This document shows, one piece after another, positions 1 to 9,153 of a DNA stretch of 64,000 bases (the first letter of the stretch is position 1; every line of letters begins with the position of its first letter). Both the position numbers and the translations under genes were made by a program. Under the pieces are notes generated by a model, which saw only the letters and a list, made by a program, of their open reading frames with translations, was not told the origin of the DNA and searched no databases. The stretch is from NCBI GenBank assembly GCA_033763935.1, contig JANRJO010000101.1:62001-126000 (forward strand), written 5' to 3'. The stretch comes from DALYJJ01 sp033763935. Its GTDB lineage: Bacteria > Acidobacteriota > Terriglobia > Bryobacterales > Bryobacteraceae.

Positions 1-2
1 TG

Positions 3-1193
3 CGAAAACGCATCGCCCGTATCGATCGGAAGTTCACCGCCGCCCCGCCGCCGCCACGCTTTGACCCGCGTCCCCACCGCTACGAACTGGACCCCTGGCC
101 CGGCGGGCGCGAAGTCGAAACCCCCTTCGGCCGCCACTTCGAAATCGACCGTTTGTACGAGCGCCACCGCCGTCACGGTTCCGTCTCCATTCACGAACTC
201 GAGGAGATCGCCGCCGCGACCCTCCATGACTTCTCCGGCAACGCCGTTCCTCCCGCCGCCCCCGATCGCCTCGCCTTCCTCGACACCGAGACCACGGGGC
301 TCGCCGGCGGTACCGGCACCTGTGCGTTCCTGATCGGCGTCGGCAGCGTATGCCCGGACGGCTTCCGCGTCCGTCAGTTCTTCATGCGCGACTACGGCGA
401 GGAGCACAGCCTGCTCCACGCCCTGTCCGAGTATCTCGCGGGCTTCGAGGTCCTGGTGACCTACAACGGCCGGGTCTACGATCAGCCCCTGCTCGAAACG
501 CGCTACCGCCTGCAGCGAACCCGGCCGCCGTTCGAACGGCTTCCCCACCTTGATCTTCTCTACGGCGCGCGCCGCCTCTGGAAGCTCCGCTTCGAATCCT
601 GCCGGCTGGTGGAACTCGAAACGCAAGTGCTCGGGGTGGAACGCCAGGGCGACCTCCCCGGCGATATGATCCCCTTCGTGTACTTCGAGTACCTGCGCAC
701 CCGCGAGGCCGAGAAACTCACTCCCATCCTTCACCACAACGCTACCGACATCCTCACCCTCGCCTGCCTCACCAAGGTCGTGCCCGCCGTCTACCGTGAG
801 CCCGGACATGGGGCCGAAATGATCGGTCTCGGGCGTTGGCTGCAGCGTCAGGAGAAACACGAGGAGGCCCTCCCGCTGCTCCGCCGTGCCCTCCAATCCG
901 GCCTCCCCGACGATCTGCTCTTCCGCACCATGTGGGACATTGCCGCACTCGAGCGCAAGTGCGGCCGGCCCGCCGCCGCGCTCGCTCTCTACTCGGACCT
1001 GGCCGGTTGCCGCAACCCGCACCGCACCGCTGCGCTCGAGGAACTCGCCAAACACTACGAGCACCGCGAAAAGAACCACGCCATGGCGCTCGAGATGACC
1101 CGCGCAGCCCTCGAACTGGCCGACTCCGAATCGCTGCGCCGCCGCGAGGCGCGCCTCGCGCGGAGAGTCGCCCCCCAGCGCCTCCCGCTGTGA
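3..1193 (+). CDS. YprB-like RNase H-fold protein with C-terminal TPR-like repeats (5' end outside window)
   Basis: The frame is open to the left edge of the window, so the true start is probably upstream; the visible part is 396 codons. The core begins with FLDTETTGL, the D-x-E motif of the DnaQ/RNase H-like exonuclease fold, and ends with HNATDILTLA, which supplies a further acidic residue. This matches the RNase_H_2 (YprB) family, predicted metal-dependent nucleases of unknown substrate. The last 130 residues (GRWLQRQEKHEEALPLLRRA onward) are TPR-like helices, probably for protein contacts. The stop overlaps the GTG of the MFS gene by 4 bases, so the two are likely translationally coupled. 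Family assignment is fairly sure; the cellular role is unknown. Confidence 0.8.
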   Translation, partial: RKRIARIDRKFTAAPPPPRFDPRPHRYELDPWPGGREVETPFGRHFEIDRLYERHRRHGSVSIHELEEIAAATLHDFSGNAVPPAAPDRLAFLDTETTGLAGGTGTCAFLIGVGSVCPDGFRVRQFFMRDYGEEHSLLHALSEYLAGFEVLVTYNGRVYDQPLLETRYRLQRTRPPFERLPHLDLLYGARRLWKLRFESCRLVELETQVLGVERQGDLPGDMIPFVYFEYLRTREAEKLTPILHHNATDILTLACLTKVVPAVYREPGHGAEMIGLGRWLQRQEKHEEALPLLRRALQSGLPDDLLFRTMWDIAALERKCGRPAAALALYSDLAGCRNPHRTAALEELAKHYEHREKNHAMALEMTRAALELADSESLRRREARLARRVAPQRLPL

Positions 1194-2335
1194 CTGCCGC
1201 TGTCCGCTTCATCGTCCTGCTGGGCGTGGTCAGCCTCTTCGCCGATGTCACCTATGAGGGTGCGCGCGGCGCCCTCGGACCCTACCTCGCCCTGCTCGGC
1301 GCCGGACCGGCCGCCGTCGGCTTCGTCTCGGGCGCCGGCGAACTCCTCGGCCACGCCCTTCGCCTCGGGTCCGGATGGCTCGCTGACCGAACCCGAGCCT
1401 ACTGGGCCTTGACCATCGCCGGCTACACCATCAACCTCCTCGCCGTCCCGCTGCTCGCCTTCGCCGGCAACTGGCCGGCCGCGGCCGTCCTCGTCATTCT
1501 GGAGCGGTCGGGCAAGGCTCTCCGCACCCCCGCCCGTGACGCCATGCTCTCGCGCGCTACTGAACAGACCGGCCACGGCTGGGGCTTCGGGCTGCATGAA
1601 GCGTTGGATCAGGTCGGCGCTCTCACCGGGCCGCTGATCGTCGCCGTTGCCGTAGCTTCTGTCGGCTACCGGACCGGATTCCTGATCCTGGGAATCCCGG
1701 CGCTCGCTGCGCTCGCCGCTCTGGCCGTCGCGCGCCGTTCGTTCCCCATTCCGCCCGAACTCCCCGTCCGTCTCCAGGATCTCCAAAGTCGCGGACTCCC
1801 GCGCTCGTACTGGCTCTACCTTGCCGCCGCCGGCCTCATGGGCGCCGGTTTCCTCGATTTTCCGCTCATCGCCTGGCGGCTGGCCCGCGAGCAGTTGTTC
1901 GGCGCACCCTGGATTGCCGCCCTCTACGGACTCGCCATGGGTGTCGACGCTCTCGCCGCATTGGCATTCGGGCGCCTCTTCGACCGCTACGGCCCCGGCG
2001 TCCTGGCTCTAGCCGCCCTCTGCGCCGCGGCCGCGGGGCCGCTGGTGCTGCTGGGCGGGACTGCCGTCGTCGTCGCCGGCGTGGCGCTGTGGGGAATCGC
2101 GCTCGGTGCGCAGGAGTCCGTCCTCCGCGCCGCCGTTGCCACCCTTGCCCCTCCCGGCCGCCGGGCCTCCGCCTATGGCATCTTCCACACGGTTTTCGGA
2201 GTCCTGTGGTTCGCCGGCAGTCTGGCCGCGGGGGCCCTGCTCGCCGCATCTCCGCCCGCCGCCGCACTGCTGTCCGCCACACTTCCGCTAGCGGCGATCC
2301 CCATCCTGTTGCAGACACGCCGGCTGCCGGCCTGA
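1190..2335 (+). CDS. MFS transporter
   Basis: A 381-residue hydrophobic protein with about 12 predicted membrane segments, the usual size for the major facilitator superfamily. SGWLADRTRAY fits the cytoplasmic loop between helices 2 and 3 (GxLaDRxGrr-like), and FGRLFDRYGPG fits the matching loop in the second half. The GTG start at 1190 overlaps the preceding stop as GTGA; starts further upstream in this frame would run through the neighbouring gene and are rejected. The substrate cannot be read from the sequence. The coupled YprB-like nuclease gene gives no clear hint. Confidence 0.85.
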   Translation: MTAAVRFIVLLGVVSLFADVTYEGARGALGPYLALLGAGPAAVGFVSGAGELLGHALRLGSGWLADRTRAYWALTIAGYTINLLAVPLLAFAGNWPAAAVLVILERSGKALRTPARDAMLSRATEQTGHGWGFGLHEALDQVGALTGPLIVAVAVASVGYRTGFLILGIPALAALAALAVARRSFPIPPELPVRLQDLQSRGLPRSYWLYLAAAGLMGAGFLDFPLIAWRLAREQLFGAPWIAALYGLAMGVDALAALAFGRLFDRYGPGVLALAALCAAAAGPLVLLGGTAVVVAGVALWGIALGAQESVLRAAVATLAPPGRRASAYGIFHTVFGVLWFAGSLAAGALLAASPPAAALLSATLPLAAIPILLQTRRLPA

Positions 2336-2340
2336 TCCAC

Positions 2341-3996
2341 TTAACGCCCGGCTTTGGCCTGTGTGTTCTCCGCCACCACTTCGATCGCGTTCACAAACGC
2401 ATAGTTCTTTACCGGCATGAAATGGAGGACCAGCTTCCCCTGAGGGTTGGGCGCCAGGCCGCTGAACGTCTTCCGCAGCGCGATTCCCGATCCCCCTGCC
2501 TGCGCGCTTACGTCAAAGCCGGTCAGTAGCGGACGGTCGTTGCAGGATACTTCGAAAACACGGCTCCCTGCTCCACCGCCACCCGGCTTGCCGGTGCCGA
2601 ACCAGCTCTCGGCGAAGTGAAGATGCAGCGTGTACTTGCCCGGAGCAACGGGGATCACGTAGGTGAAGTGCCCGTACCGCTCCCCGCGATACAGGTCCTG
2701 CTCGGCCGAGTCCTTCGGACCTTCCGGCCGCGCCACCAGCACGCCTCCCGACACGATGGAGCTGTCCGGCGACCACACCCTTCCCTGCCGGTCCGTATGG
2801 AACTGTTCCTGTGCCACGTAGCGGATGGGACGCATCCTCCCGGCAATCCCGGGAAGCACTTCAATCGCGTTCACGAACGCAACTTCCTTCCTGCCCCGGA
2901 AGCGCAGGTGCAGCTTTCCATCGGCCCCCGGCTCCACGTCCCGCAGGACCTTCACGTCCTCGCGCCGGCTCCCGCTCGCGTCCGCAATCACGTCAAACGT
3001 CGTCAGTACGGGATCCTCGTTGACCATCACATCGAACAGCCGCGAGGTTTCGCCCCCGCCCGCCGGGTTCCCCTCGCCGAATACCGTCTCGGCAAAATGA
3101 AGGTGCACCTCGTAGAGGCCCGGCTCCACTGGAATGTCGTAGGAGAATTCCCCCTCCCGGCGCGTCGCGTACAGCCCGGCGTCGGGAGCGCGTAGGCCGG
3201 GCAGGAGCGCGGTCCGAACTGCTTCGCCGCCGTTGAAGTACCGGTCGTCCATCCACTCCCGGCCAAAGCGGTCCAGGTAGTGCCCACCCGTCCGGCCCGC
3301 CAGGATCCGGATCGGCTGCCGGGAATCGGTCAGCGGAGGAAGTTCGAGCCGCTCTGCCTCCGGCGCGCTCGCGATGGGCTGACGATTGGTATACCAGCCA
3401 ACCAGTAACAGCATCAGAACCGCCGCGGCGAGGATCGCCGGGACGAGGATGTTCCTGGGTCGCTCCTCCCGCGTCGCCAAACGCCTGGGCGTTGGCGCCT
3501 CCACCACCTCGACTGCCAGCACCGGTACCAACGCCTCGGCCGCCGGGAGACGTGCTTCACCAGCAGAAGTCAAAGCTGGAACTTCAAGCCGGCCGGGACC
3601 TCCTTCTTCCGCAGCGTCCCCGTTCAACGCAGGCTCCACGCGGTCTTCCACAAACACAAACTTAGGAACGTACCTGCCCTCGGGAATGCAGATCTGTACC
3701 GGTGCGCCCGCCCCATCCTTGGCGTAATACTGCTGCAGCCGCTTCCGCAGCCGATGCGCCTCCACGCGTACGATGGAGTCCTTCTTCTGGTCGAATTCCG
3801 CGGAGCGGCCTAAGGCCTCCACCGCAATGTTGTACTCCTTGATCTGGTCGGCTTCGCCGTTGAAGTACTTGTTGCAGATATAGACCAGGAGCCGGCCGAG
3901 CCCCGGCGCCCGATCGAACAGTCCGCTCCTCAGCAGCTCTTCGAGGGCGGCTCGCTCCGCCTCCTGGCGCGCCGGTTGTATCCTCAGATCACTCAT
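2341..3996 (-). CDS. Membrane regulator-like protein: N-terminal DNA-binding-like domain, one TM helix, two malectin domains
   Basis: 551 residues. Residues 1-112 match the N-terminal module common in acidobacterial signalling proteins (LLVYICNKYFNGEADQIKEY, IVRVEAHRLRKRLQQYY, then IPEGRYVPKF), which looks like a winged-helix domain. A linker of about 70 residues leads to one membrane helix at 183-201. Outside it lie two malectin-like carbohydrate-binding domains (about 229-370 and 390-540), each with the conserved LHFAE and FDV elements and ending in FVNAIEV. The layout suggests a one-component sensor that binds sugar in the periplasm and DNA in the cytoplasm, as in ToxR/CadC-type proteins; this is inference. 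It is divergent from the Oar-like receptor and may control it. It converges with the MFS gene with 5 bases between stops. Confidence 0.7.
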   Translation of the reverse strand: MSDLRIQPARQEAERAALEELLRSGLFDRAPGLGRLLVYICNKYFNGEADQIKEYNIAVEALGRSAEFDQKKDSIVRVEAHRLRKRLQQYYAKDGAGAPVQICIPEGRYVPKFVFVEDRVEPALNGDAAEEGGPGRLEVPALTSAGEARLPAAEALVPVLAVEVVEAPTPRRLATREERPRNILVPAILAAAVLMLLLVGWYTNRQPIASAPEAERLELPPLTDSRQPIRILAGRTGGHYLDRFGREWMDDRYFNGGEAVRTALLPGLRAPDAGLYATRREGEFSYDIPVEPGLYEVHLHFAETVFGEGNPAGGGETSRLFDVMVNEDPVLTTFDVIADASGSRREDVKVLRDVEPGADGKLHLRFRGRKEVAFVNAIEVLPGIAGRMRPIRYVAQEQFHTDRQGRVWSPDSSIVSGGVLVARPEGPKDSAEQDLYRGERYGHFTYVIPVAPGKYTLHLHFAESWFGTGKPGGGGAGSRVFEVSCNDRPLLTGFDVSAQAGGSGIALRKTFSGLAPNPQGKLVLHFMPVKNYAFVNAIEVVAENTQAKAGR

Positions 3997-4441
3997 CGCC
4001 CCACTCCGACCCGCTCGACCTTTGAGTACGGTTTACCGGGACACTATATCACGACCCTGTAATGGGTTCCAAGCACGTTTCAAAACCCGTTACCGCGGTG
4101 TAACGCCCCTCCTCAAAAACTGTAACCGCTCGCAAGTGATTGATTTTGCGTTCGCCCTCCGAAGCCATCCCTGGTAACCAGCGAACCCTCAAAAGGGTAA
4201 CCCCAAGCGGCTTGCCGCTAATGGAAAAGCACTATATAGTGGCAAAACATACATTTCTTAGGGACGTAAGTCCTTGAAAATGTGCAGAGGGGTACGTTTT
4301 CAATTGAGGTTCTTCGCCACATTTGGGAGTTGCTGCCGAGCACCTGGGGCTCATTCCACGCCGCCTGGGTCGGAGCCGGCAGATGCCCGGAAGTCGCGAA
4401 ACTACACCATTCCACGTTCCATGCAAGAAGGGGTCTCCGGG
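3997..4441. promoter_or_regulatory. Divergent intergenic region with repeated palindromic motifs
   Basis: This 445-base gap separates the malectin-type regulator from the TonB-dependent receptor. It holds the sequence CACTATAT twice, at 4042-4049 close to the regulator start and again inside a perfect palindrome at 4230-4241. It also has GTTAC/GTAAC arms at 4089-4104 and GGTAACC-like repeats at 4173-4179 and 4195-4203. No convincing gene was found; an in-frame extension of the receptor back to 4274 lacks a signal peptide and is rejected. The region probably carries both promoters and operator sites. Confidence 0.5.
4230..4241. promoter_or_regulatory. Perfect 12-bp palindrome CACTATATAGTG, putative operator
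   Basis: CACTATATAGTG reads identically on both strands. The half CACTATAT recurs at 4042-4049, 45 bases before the start of the divergent regulator gene. One site near each gene would fit binding by a dimer that controls both; no known regulator consensus is assigned. Confidence 0.4.
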
Positions 4442-7400
4442 ATGAGATCAATTAGGACGCTGAATCTACTGGCGGTTCTGCTTTGCCTGTCGCTGCTGGC
4501 CGGCAATGCTTCTGCACAGTCGATCTACGCCACCCTGACCGGCGTTGTGTCGGATCAGTCGAACGCGGTGGTGCCGAATGCCAATGTCATTTTGAAGAAC
4601 ATGGCGTCCGGCGACACTCGCCGTACCGTAACCAATAGTGAAGGTTACTTCACCTTCGCGTCGCTGACTGTGGCGACCTACGAAATCACAGTCGAAGCCT
4701 CGGGGTTCGTCCCGTACAAGCTCGCCGGCATCGCCTTCACCGGCGCCGACCGCCGCAACGTCGACATCGTGCTCAAGGTCGGAACGACCTCCGAGCAGGT
4801 CGAGGTGACCAGCGTCGTCGACGTCCTGACGCCGGTCGACTCGGGCGAGAAGGCCGCGGTGCTCACGACGAAGCAGTTGCAAGACTTCTCGGTCGTCGGC
4901 CGCAGCGCTGCAGAGTTCATCAAGATCCTCCCCGGCTTCGCCATCTCAGGTACCGGTACCGAGAACCGCACCAACTTTAACGGTGAGGTCATCGGCATCA
5001 ACGGTAACGGCGACGGCGGCAGCCAGAGCGCGATGAACAACGCGTTCAGCGTCAACGGGCAGGCTTCGGGCCAGTCGCTCGACATCACTGCGGACGGCTC
5101 CCACGTGTCCGACCCCGGGTGCAACTGCGCCACGCCGGTGAACCCGAACACGGACATGATCCAGGAGTTCAAAGTGCAGACCGCCAACTTCGGCGCCGAG
5201 AACGCCAAGGGCCCCGCCGTCATCAGCTCGATCTCGAAGGCCGGCGGCCGCGACTTCCACGGTTCGGCCTACCTCTATGCCCGGCACCACACCCTGAACT
5301 CGAACGACTGGTTGAACAACCGGTTCGGTCAGCCCCGCCCCCAGAACAAGTTCTTCTTCCCCGGCGGCAACCTCGGCGGCCCGGTGCTCATCCCCGGTAC
5401 GAACTTCAACAAGAACCGCGACAAGCTGTTCTTCTTCACCGGCTACGAGCACTACTTCCAGACGCTCGACACCGGCCTCCTGCGCACCACCACGCCAACG
5501 GAAGGCATGCGCAACGGCAATTTCAGCGAAGGAGAGCTTGCCAGATTGGGCGCGATCACCGCGTCTGGGGCCGCGCCATCGCCGTTAAGGAGAAACACGG
5601 ATGGGAGCTTCATCTTTCCGAACGACATAATCCCCGCTTCGCAGTTTGACCGCACCGGCCGCGCCCTGATGGGTCTCTACCCGATGCCGAATGCAAACCC
5701 GAACGCCAACGGGGGTTATAACTATGTTCGGCAGATCAATTTCGATCAGAACAGTCTGCAATGGTTGAGCCGCGTCGACTACAACATCAGCGACAACACC
5801 AAGCTCTTCGTCCGCTACAACCTGCAGGCGGAGACGCAGCGGTTCCCGGTTGGTCTGTGGTGGCGCAATCCCCCGCAGGTTCCGTACCCAACGGAGATCC
5901 TTGGCAAGAACCGGTCGCACTCCATTTCGGCCAGCTTGACTCACGTCTTCAGCCCCACGCTGACCAACGAGTTCGTGTTCGGCTACACGTTCATTGGCTT
6001 CCCGAACGTTTTCGACGACCCGAGCAAAGTCGATCGCGGCAACTTGGGCATTCCGTTCCGTGGCCTTTGGAAGAACGGGGTCACGCAGATCCCGTCGATG
6101 ACCGCCTGGGGTGGTGAGTTCGCCTCGCTGTTCAACCCCGGTGGATTCGAAGTCGGCGGCGCGCGCGGCTTGTTCGCCGACAAGCACCTGCCGACCTTCA
6201 GCAACAACGTGTCGAAAGTGCTCGCCACGCACACGCTGAAGTTCGGCGCGTTCTACGAGTACATCATTAACACGCAGCCCGGCAACGGCTACACCAACGG
6301 TCTCGCCGTCATGTCGAACTGGGGCGGCAACACCAGCGGTAACCCGTGGTCGGACCTGCTCCTTGGCCGCGTGACGCAGTATCAGGAACAGGACTTCAAC
6401 CGCCTGAACGATATCGGCTCCAACATCTTCGAGTTCTTCGCCCAGGATAGCTGGAAGGCCACCCGCCGGCTCACTCTCGAGCTCGGCATGCGCGTCTCCC
6501 ACTATGGTCCCTGGGTCGATCGCCTCGGCTTCGGTCAGGCGACCTTCGACGCCAGCCGTTACAACCCGAATGCCCCCGCAACGGAGTACTCGGGCTTCCT
6601 CTGGAACAAGCGGGATCCCAACGTGCCGATCGGTGGATTCGAAACCCGGCCGCTGTTCTACGCTCCGCGCTTTGGTATGGCCCTCGATCTGTTCGGCAAC
6701 GGCAAGACCGTCCTTCGCGGCGGTTGGGGCCGGTTCATCTTCCAGACGCCGCAGTTCACTGCCGGTCTGGACGTGGCCGCCGGCGTCCGCTCCTACAACA
6801 TCCAGACCTCTACGACCTTTGCTGAGATAGATGCGCTCAACCAGAATACGGTGGACCGCCTCGGAGTCTCCGCTGTGAAGCGCGACGACGACCGCCGCCC
6901 GCGCACCGACAGCTACAGCTTCACCATCTCGCAGCGCATGCCGTTCTCGAGCTTGCTGGAAGTCAGCTACGTCGGTAACCAGGGCCGCAACCTCCTCAAC
7001 GGTTCCGGCAACGGGGCCGCGGCGAACATCGCGAACAACATCAACTTCATCCCCGCGGGATCCCTATTCCGTCTGCCGAATCCGAACCAGGGCGATATCG
7101 ATCAATTCCGCCCGTTGCGCGGTCTGCAGGACGTCCGCCTTGCGCAGTTCACGGCCTACTCGAACTACAACTCGATGCAGGTGAGCTGGCTGCGTACTAA
7201 GGGCCGTTACAACATCAATATGAACTACACGTGGGGCAAGGCCATGGGCATCGTAGGCAACTGGGACGACACGAACCTCGACCAGAACTACGGCGTCCTC
7301 GGCTCTGACCGCCGCCATGTGTTCAATGCCGCCTACTCGATCGAGTTGCCCAACGTCATCAGAAGCGGCGGCAACCGTTTTGCGCGCGGATTGCTGAATG

Positions 7401-7930
7401 GATGGCAGTTCTCCGGCATCACCCAGATCCAGAGCGGCGTCAACCTCTCCCCCAACACGGGCGGTAACTTCAACTTCGACACTGGGGGAGTCGAACTGAG
7501 TCCGGGAGTGGGCATCAGCAACAACTCGATCCTTGGAACAAACGCGATCGCGTTGAGGCCAAAGATTACCTGCGACTACAGTCAAGGCCTTAAGGAACGG
7601 CAGTACGTCAATTCTGCTTGTTTCGCCATTCCTAGAAGCGCGGCGGATCAGGGCCCGACCGTTCTGCCGCCGGTGTATGGTCCGATGTTCTTCGTCAGCG
7701 ATCTGGGACTCTACAAGAACTTCAACTTCAGCGAGTCCAAGCGCTTGCAGTTCCGGTTCAACGCGTACAACTTCCTGAACCATCCGTTGGATTCGTTCAT
7801 TAACACGGGGAGCAACCTTCGTCTGACCTTTAACAGGGAGACCGGCCAGTTGGGCAATCCCATCTTCGGCACGGTCACCGAGCGTCAGGGACGGCGAATC
7901 GTTCAACTCGCTATCAAGTACCAGTTCTGA
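4442..7930 (+). CDS. TonB-dependent receptor, Oar/SusC-like, with carboxypeptidase-regulatory-like N-terminus
   Basis: 1162 residues from the ATG at 4442, chosen because it opens a clean signal peptide (MRSIRTLNLLAVLLCLSLLAGNASA is hydrophobic and ends in AxA) with GAAGGGG upstream. Residues about 27-110 are a CarboxypepD_reg-like beta-sandwich (TGVVSDQSNAVVPNANVILKN). A plug domain follows, then a long beta-barrel rich in aromatic residues, ending in IKYQF with a terminal Phe as in outer-membrane proteins. Such Oar-like proteins are abundant in Solibacter-type Acidobacteria and are thought to import oligosaccharides or other large substrates. No clear TonB box is seen. A rho-independent terminator follows at 7960. 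Confidence 0.88.
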   Translation: MRSIRTLNLLAVLLCLSLLAGNASAQSIYATLTGVVSDQSNAVVPNANVILKNMASGDTRRTVTNSEGYFTFASLTVATYEITVEASGFVPYKLAGIAFTGADRRNVDIVLKVGTTSEQVEVTSVVDVLTPVDSGEKAAVLTTKQLQDFSVVGRSAAEFIKILPGFAISGTGTENRTNFNGEVIGINGNGDGGSQSAMNNAFSVNGQASGQSLDITADGSHVSDPGCNCATPVNPNTDMIQEFKVQTANFGAENAKGPAVISSISKAGGRDFHGSAYLYARHHTLNSNDWLNNRFGQPRPQNKFFFPGGNLGGPVLIPGTNFNKNRDKLFFFTGYEHYFQTLDTGLLRTTTPTEGMRNGNFSEGELARLGAITASGAAPSPLRRNTDGSFIFPNDIIPASQFDRTGRALMGLYPMPNANPNANGGYNYVRQINFDQNSLQWLSRVDYNISDNTKLFVRYNLQAETQRFPVGLWWRNPPQVPYPTEILGKNRSHSISASLTHVFSPTLTNEFVFGYTFIGFPNVFDDPSKVDRGNLGIPFRGLWKNGVTQIPSMTAWGGEFASLFNPGGFEVGGARGLFADKHLPTFSNNVSKVLATHTLKFGAFYEYIINTQPGNGYTNGLAVMSNWGGNTSGNPWSDLLLGRVTQYQEQDFNRLNDIGSNIFEFFAQDSWKATRRLTLELGMRVSHYGPWVDRLGFGQATFDASRYNPNAPATEYSGFLWNKRDPNVPIGGFETRPLFYAPRFGMALDLFGNGKTVLRGGWGRFIFQTPQFTAGLDVAAGVRSYNIQTSTTFAEIDALNQNTVDRLGVSAVKRDDDRRPRTDSYSFTISQRMPFSSLLEVSYVGNQGRNLLNGSGNGAAANIANNINFIPAGSLFRLPNPNQGDIDQFRPLRGLQDVRLAQFTAYSNYNSMQVSWLRTKGRYNINMNYTWGKAMGIVGNWDDTNLDQNYGVLGSDRRHVFNAAYSIELPNVIRSGGNRFARGLLNGWQFSGITQIQSGVNLSPNTGGNFNFDTGGVELSPGVGISNNSILGTNAIALRPKITCDYSQGLKERQYVNSACFAIPRSAADQGPTVLPPVYGPMFFVSDLGLYKNFNFSESKRLQFRFNAYNFLNHPLDSFINTGSNLRLTFNRETGQLGNPIFGTVTERQGRRIVQLAIKYQF

Positions 7931-7959
7931 TCGCGAGGAGACAAGGGCAAGTACAACAC

Positions 7960-7991
7960 GGGGTGGCTCTCGGGCCACCCCGTTTCCTTTC
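7960..7991 (+). terminator. Rho-independent terminator after the TonB-dependent receptor
   Basis: An 8-bp perfect stem, GGGGTGGC (7960-7967) with GCCACCCC (7974-7981), encloses a 6-base loop and is followed by the T-rich CGTTTCCTTT. It separates the receptor from the TPR/VWFA run. Confidence 0.8.
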
Positions 7992-8019
7992 GCAGCGAAT
8001 CATTACAAAATAAGAATCA

Positions 8020-9153
8020 GTGTTGTTTCGGACTTTTCTGGCTCTTGTACTGGCGGTGTTCGCCGTCGCGCAGCCGCCCGCCAAGCGGGCCCCCGCTTTG
8101 CCGGCTGCTTCTCTCGCGGAAGCGGTGCAGGCTCATCAGGCCGGCAACTTTGACATTGCGATTGTGAAGTACAGGAGTTTTCTCAAAGCGAACCCGAAAT
8201 CAGTCGAAGCGCGCTCGAATCTGGGCGCCGCCCTCGCCCGGCAAGGGCGCTTTGAGGAGGCGATTCCCGAGTACAAGGCTGCCCTGAAGCTGGCGCCCGC
8301 GAATCCGGGAATTGCTTTGAATCTGGCGCTCGCCCATTACAAGCTGGGCGACATTCCGGAGGCGGCAAGGGAGTTAGGCACGCTACGCGCACTCACGCCG
8401 GACCAGCCGCAGGTTACCCTTCTGCTGGCGGACTGTTGGCTCCGCATGGGGGAAAACGCCAAGGTGATCGCGTTGCTAACGCCGATCCAGGATCGCGCAC
8501 CCGACGACCTCGCGCTCGCCTACCTGCTCGGATCGGCACTCGTGCGCGACAAGCGCGTCGACGAAGGCCAGCGCGTGCTGAACAAGATCTTCGAGAAGGG
8601 CGATACCGCGGAAAGCCGGCTGTTGATGGGCACGTCGAAGCTGGGTATTTCGGATTTCGCCGGGGCGCTCGTAGACCTGGAAAAAGCCGTCGAGATGAAC
8701 CCGCAACTGCCCTCTGCGAACAGCTTTTTGGGGCAGGCGCGGATGGCGACGGGCGACGCGACCGGCGCGCTCGACAGCTTCCGCAAGGAACTCACAATCA
8801 ACCCCAGCGACTACGATTCAAACTTGAACATCGGGGTGATTCTCCGCCAGGACAAGGAATTCACCGACGCGATGAAGTACCTGAGCACCGCGCTCCGCGT
8901 CCGTCCCAGCGACGTTCGCGTCCGCTACCAGATCGCCACCATCGACCTCTCCGAGGGCCGCGTCGATCAAGCCCGGCAGAGCCTGGAGCAGTTGATCAAG
9001 GAGGTGCCTTCCTACACCGAGGCGCACGTCTCGCTGGCCACCGCCTACTATCGCCTGAAACGGAAAGAGGACGGCGACCGTGAGCGCGCCATCGTCGAGA
9101 AGCTGAACGCCGAAGCGCAAACGAAGCAGCCCAAGGGAGATGTGATCCGGTGA
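8020..9153 (+). CDS. Exported TPR-repeat protein
   Basis: 377 residues from GTG at 8020. The N-terminus (MLFRTFLALVLAVFAVAQ) is a signal peptide. Residues about 35-360 are successive tetratricopeptide repeats with the small/large residue pattern (for example SNLGAALARQGRFEEAIPEY and SLATAYYRLKRKEDG). TPRs are protein-binding scaffolds; in Acidobacteria such genes often sit beside VWFA and CRTAC1 proteins, as here. The stop overlaps the next gene's GTG by 4 bases. The specific partner is not known. Confidence 0.8.
   Translation: MLFRTFLALVLAVFAVAQPPAKRAPALPAASLAEAVQAHQAGNFDIAIVKYRSFLKANPKSVEARSNLGAALARQGRFEEAIPEYKAALKLAPANPGIALNLALAHYKLGDIPEAARELGTLRALTPDQPQVTLLLADCWLRMGENAKVIALLTPIQDRAPDDLALAYLLGSALVRDKRVDEGQRVLNKIFEKGDTAESRLLMGTSKLGISDFAGALVDLEKAVEMNPQLPSANSFLGQARMATGDATGALDSFRKELTINPSDYDSNLNIGVILRQDKEFTDAMKYLSTALRVRPSDVRVRYQIATIDLSEGRVDQARQSLEQLIKEVPSYTEAHVSLATAYYRLKRKEDGDRERAIVEKLNAEAQTKQPKGDVIR

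Noticed and set aside
4274..4441. N-terminal extension of the TonB-dependent receptor
   Set aside because: It would put 56 non-signal residues before a clear signal peptide that starts at 4442.
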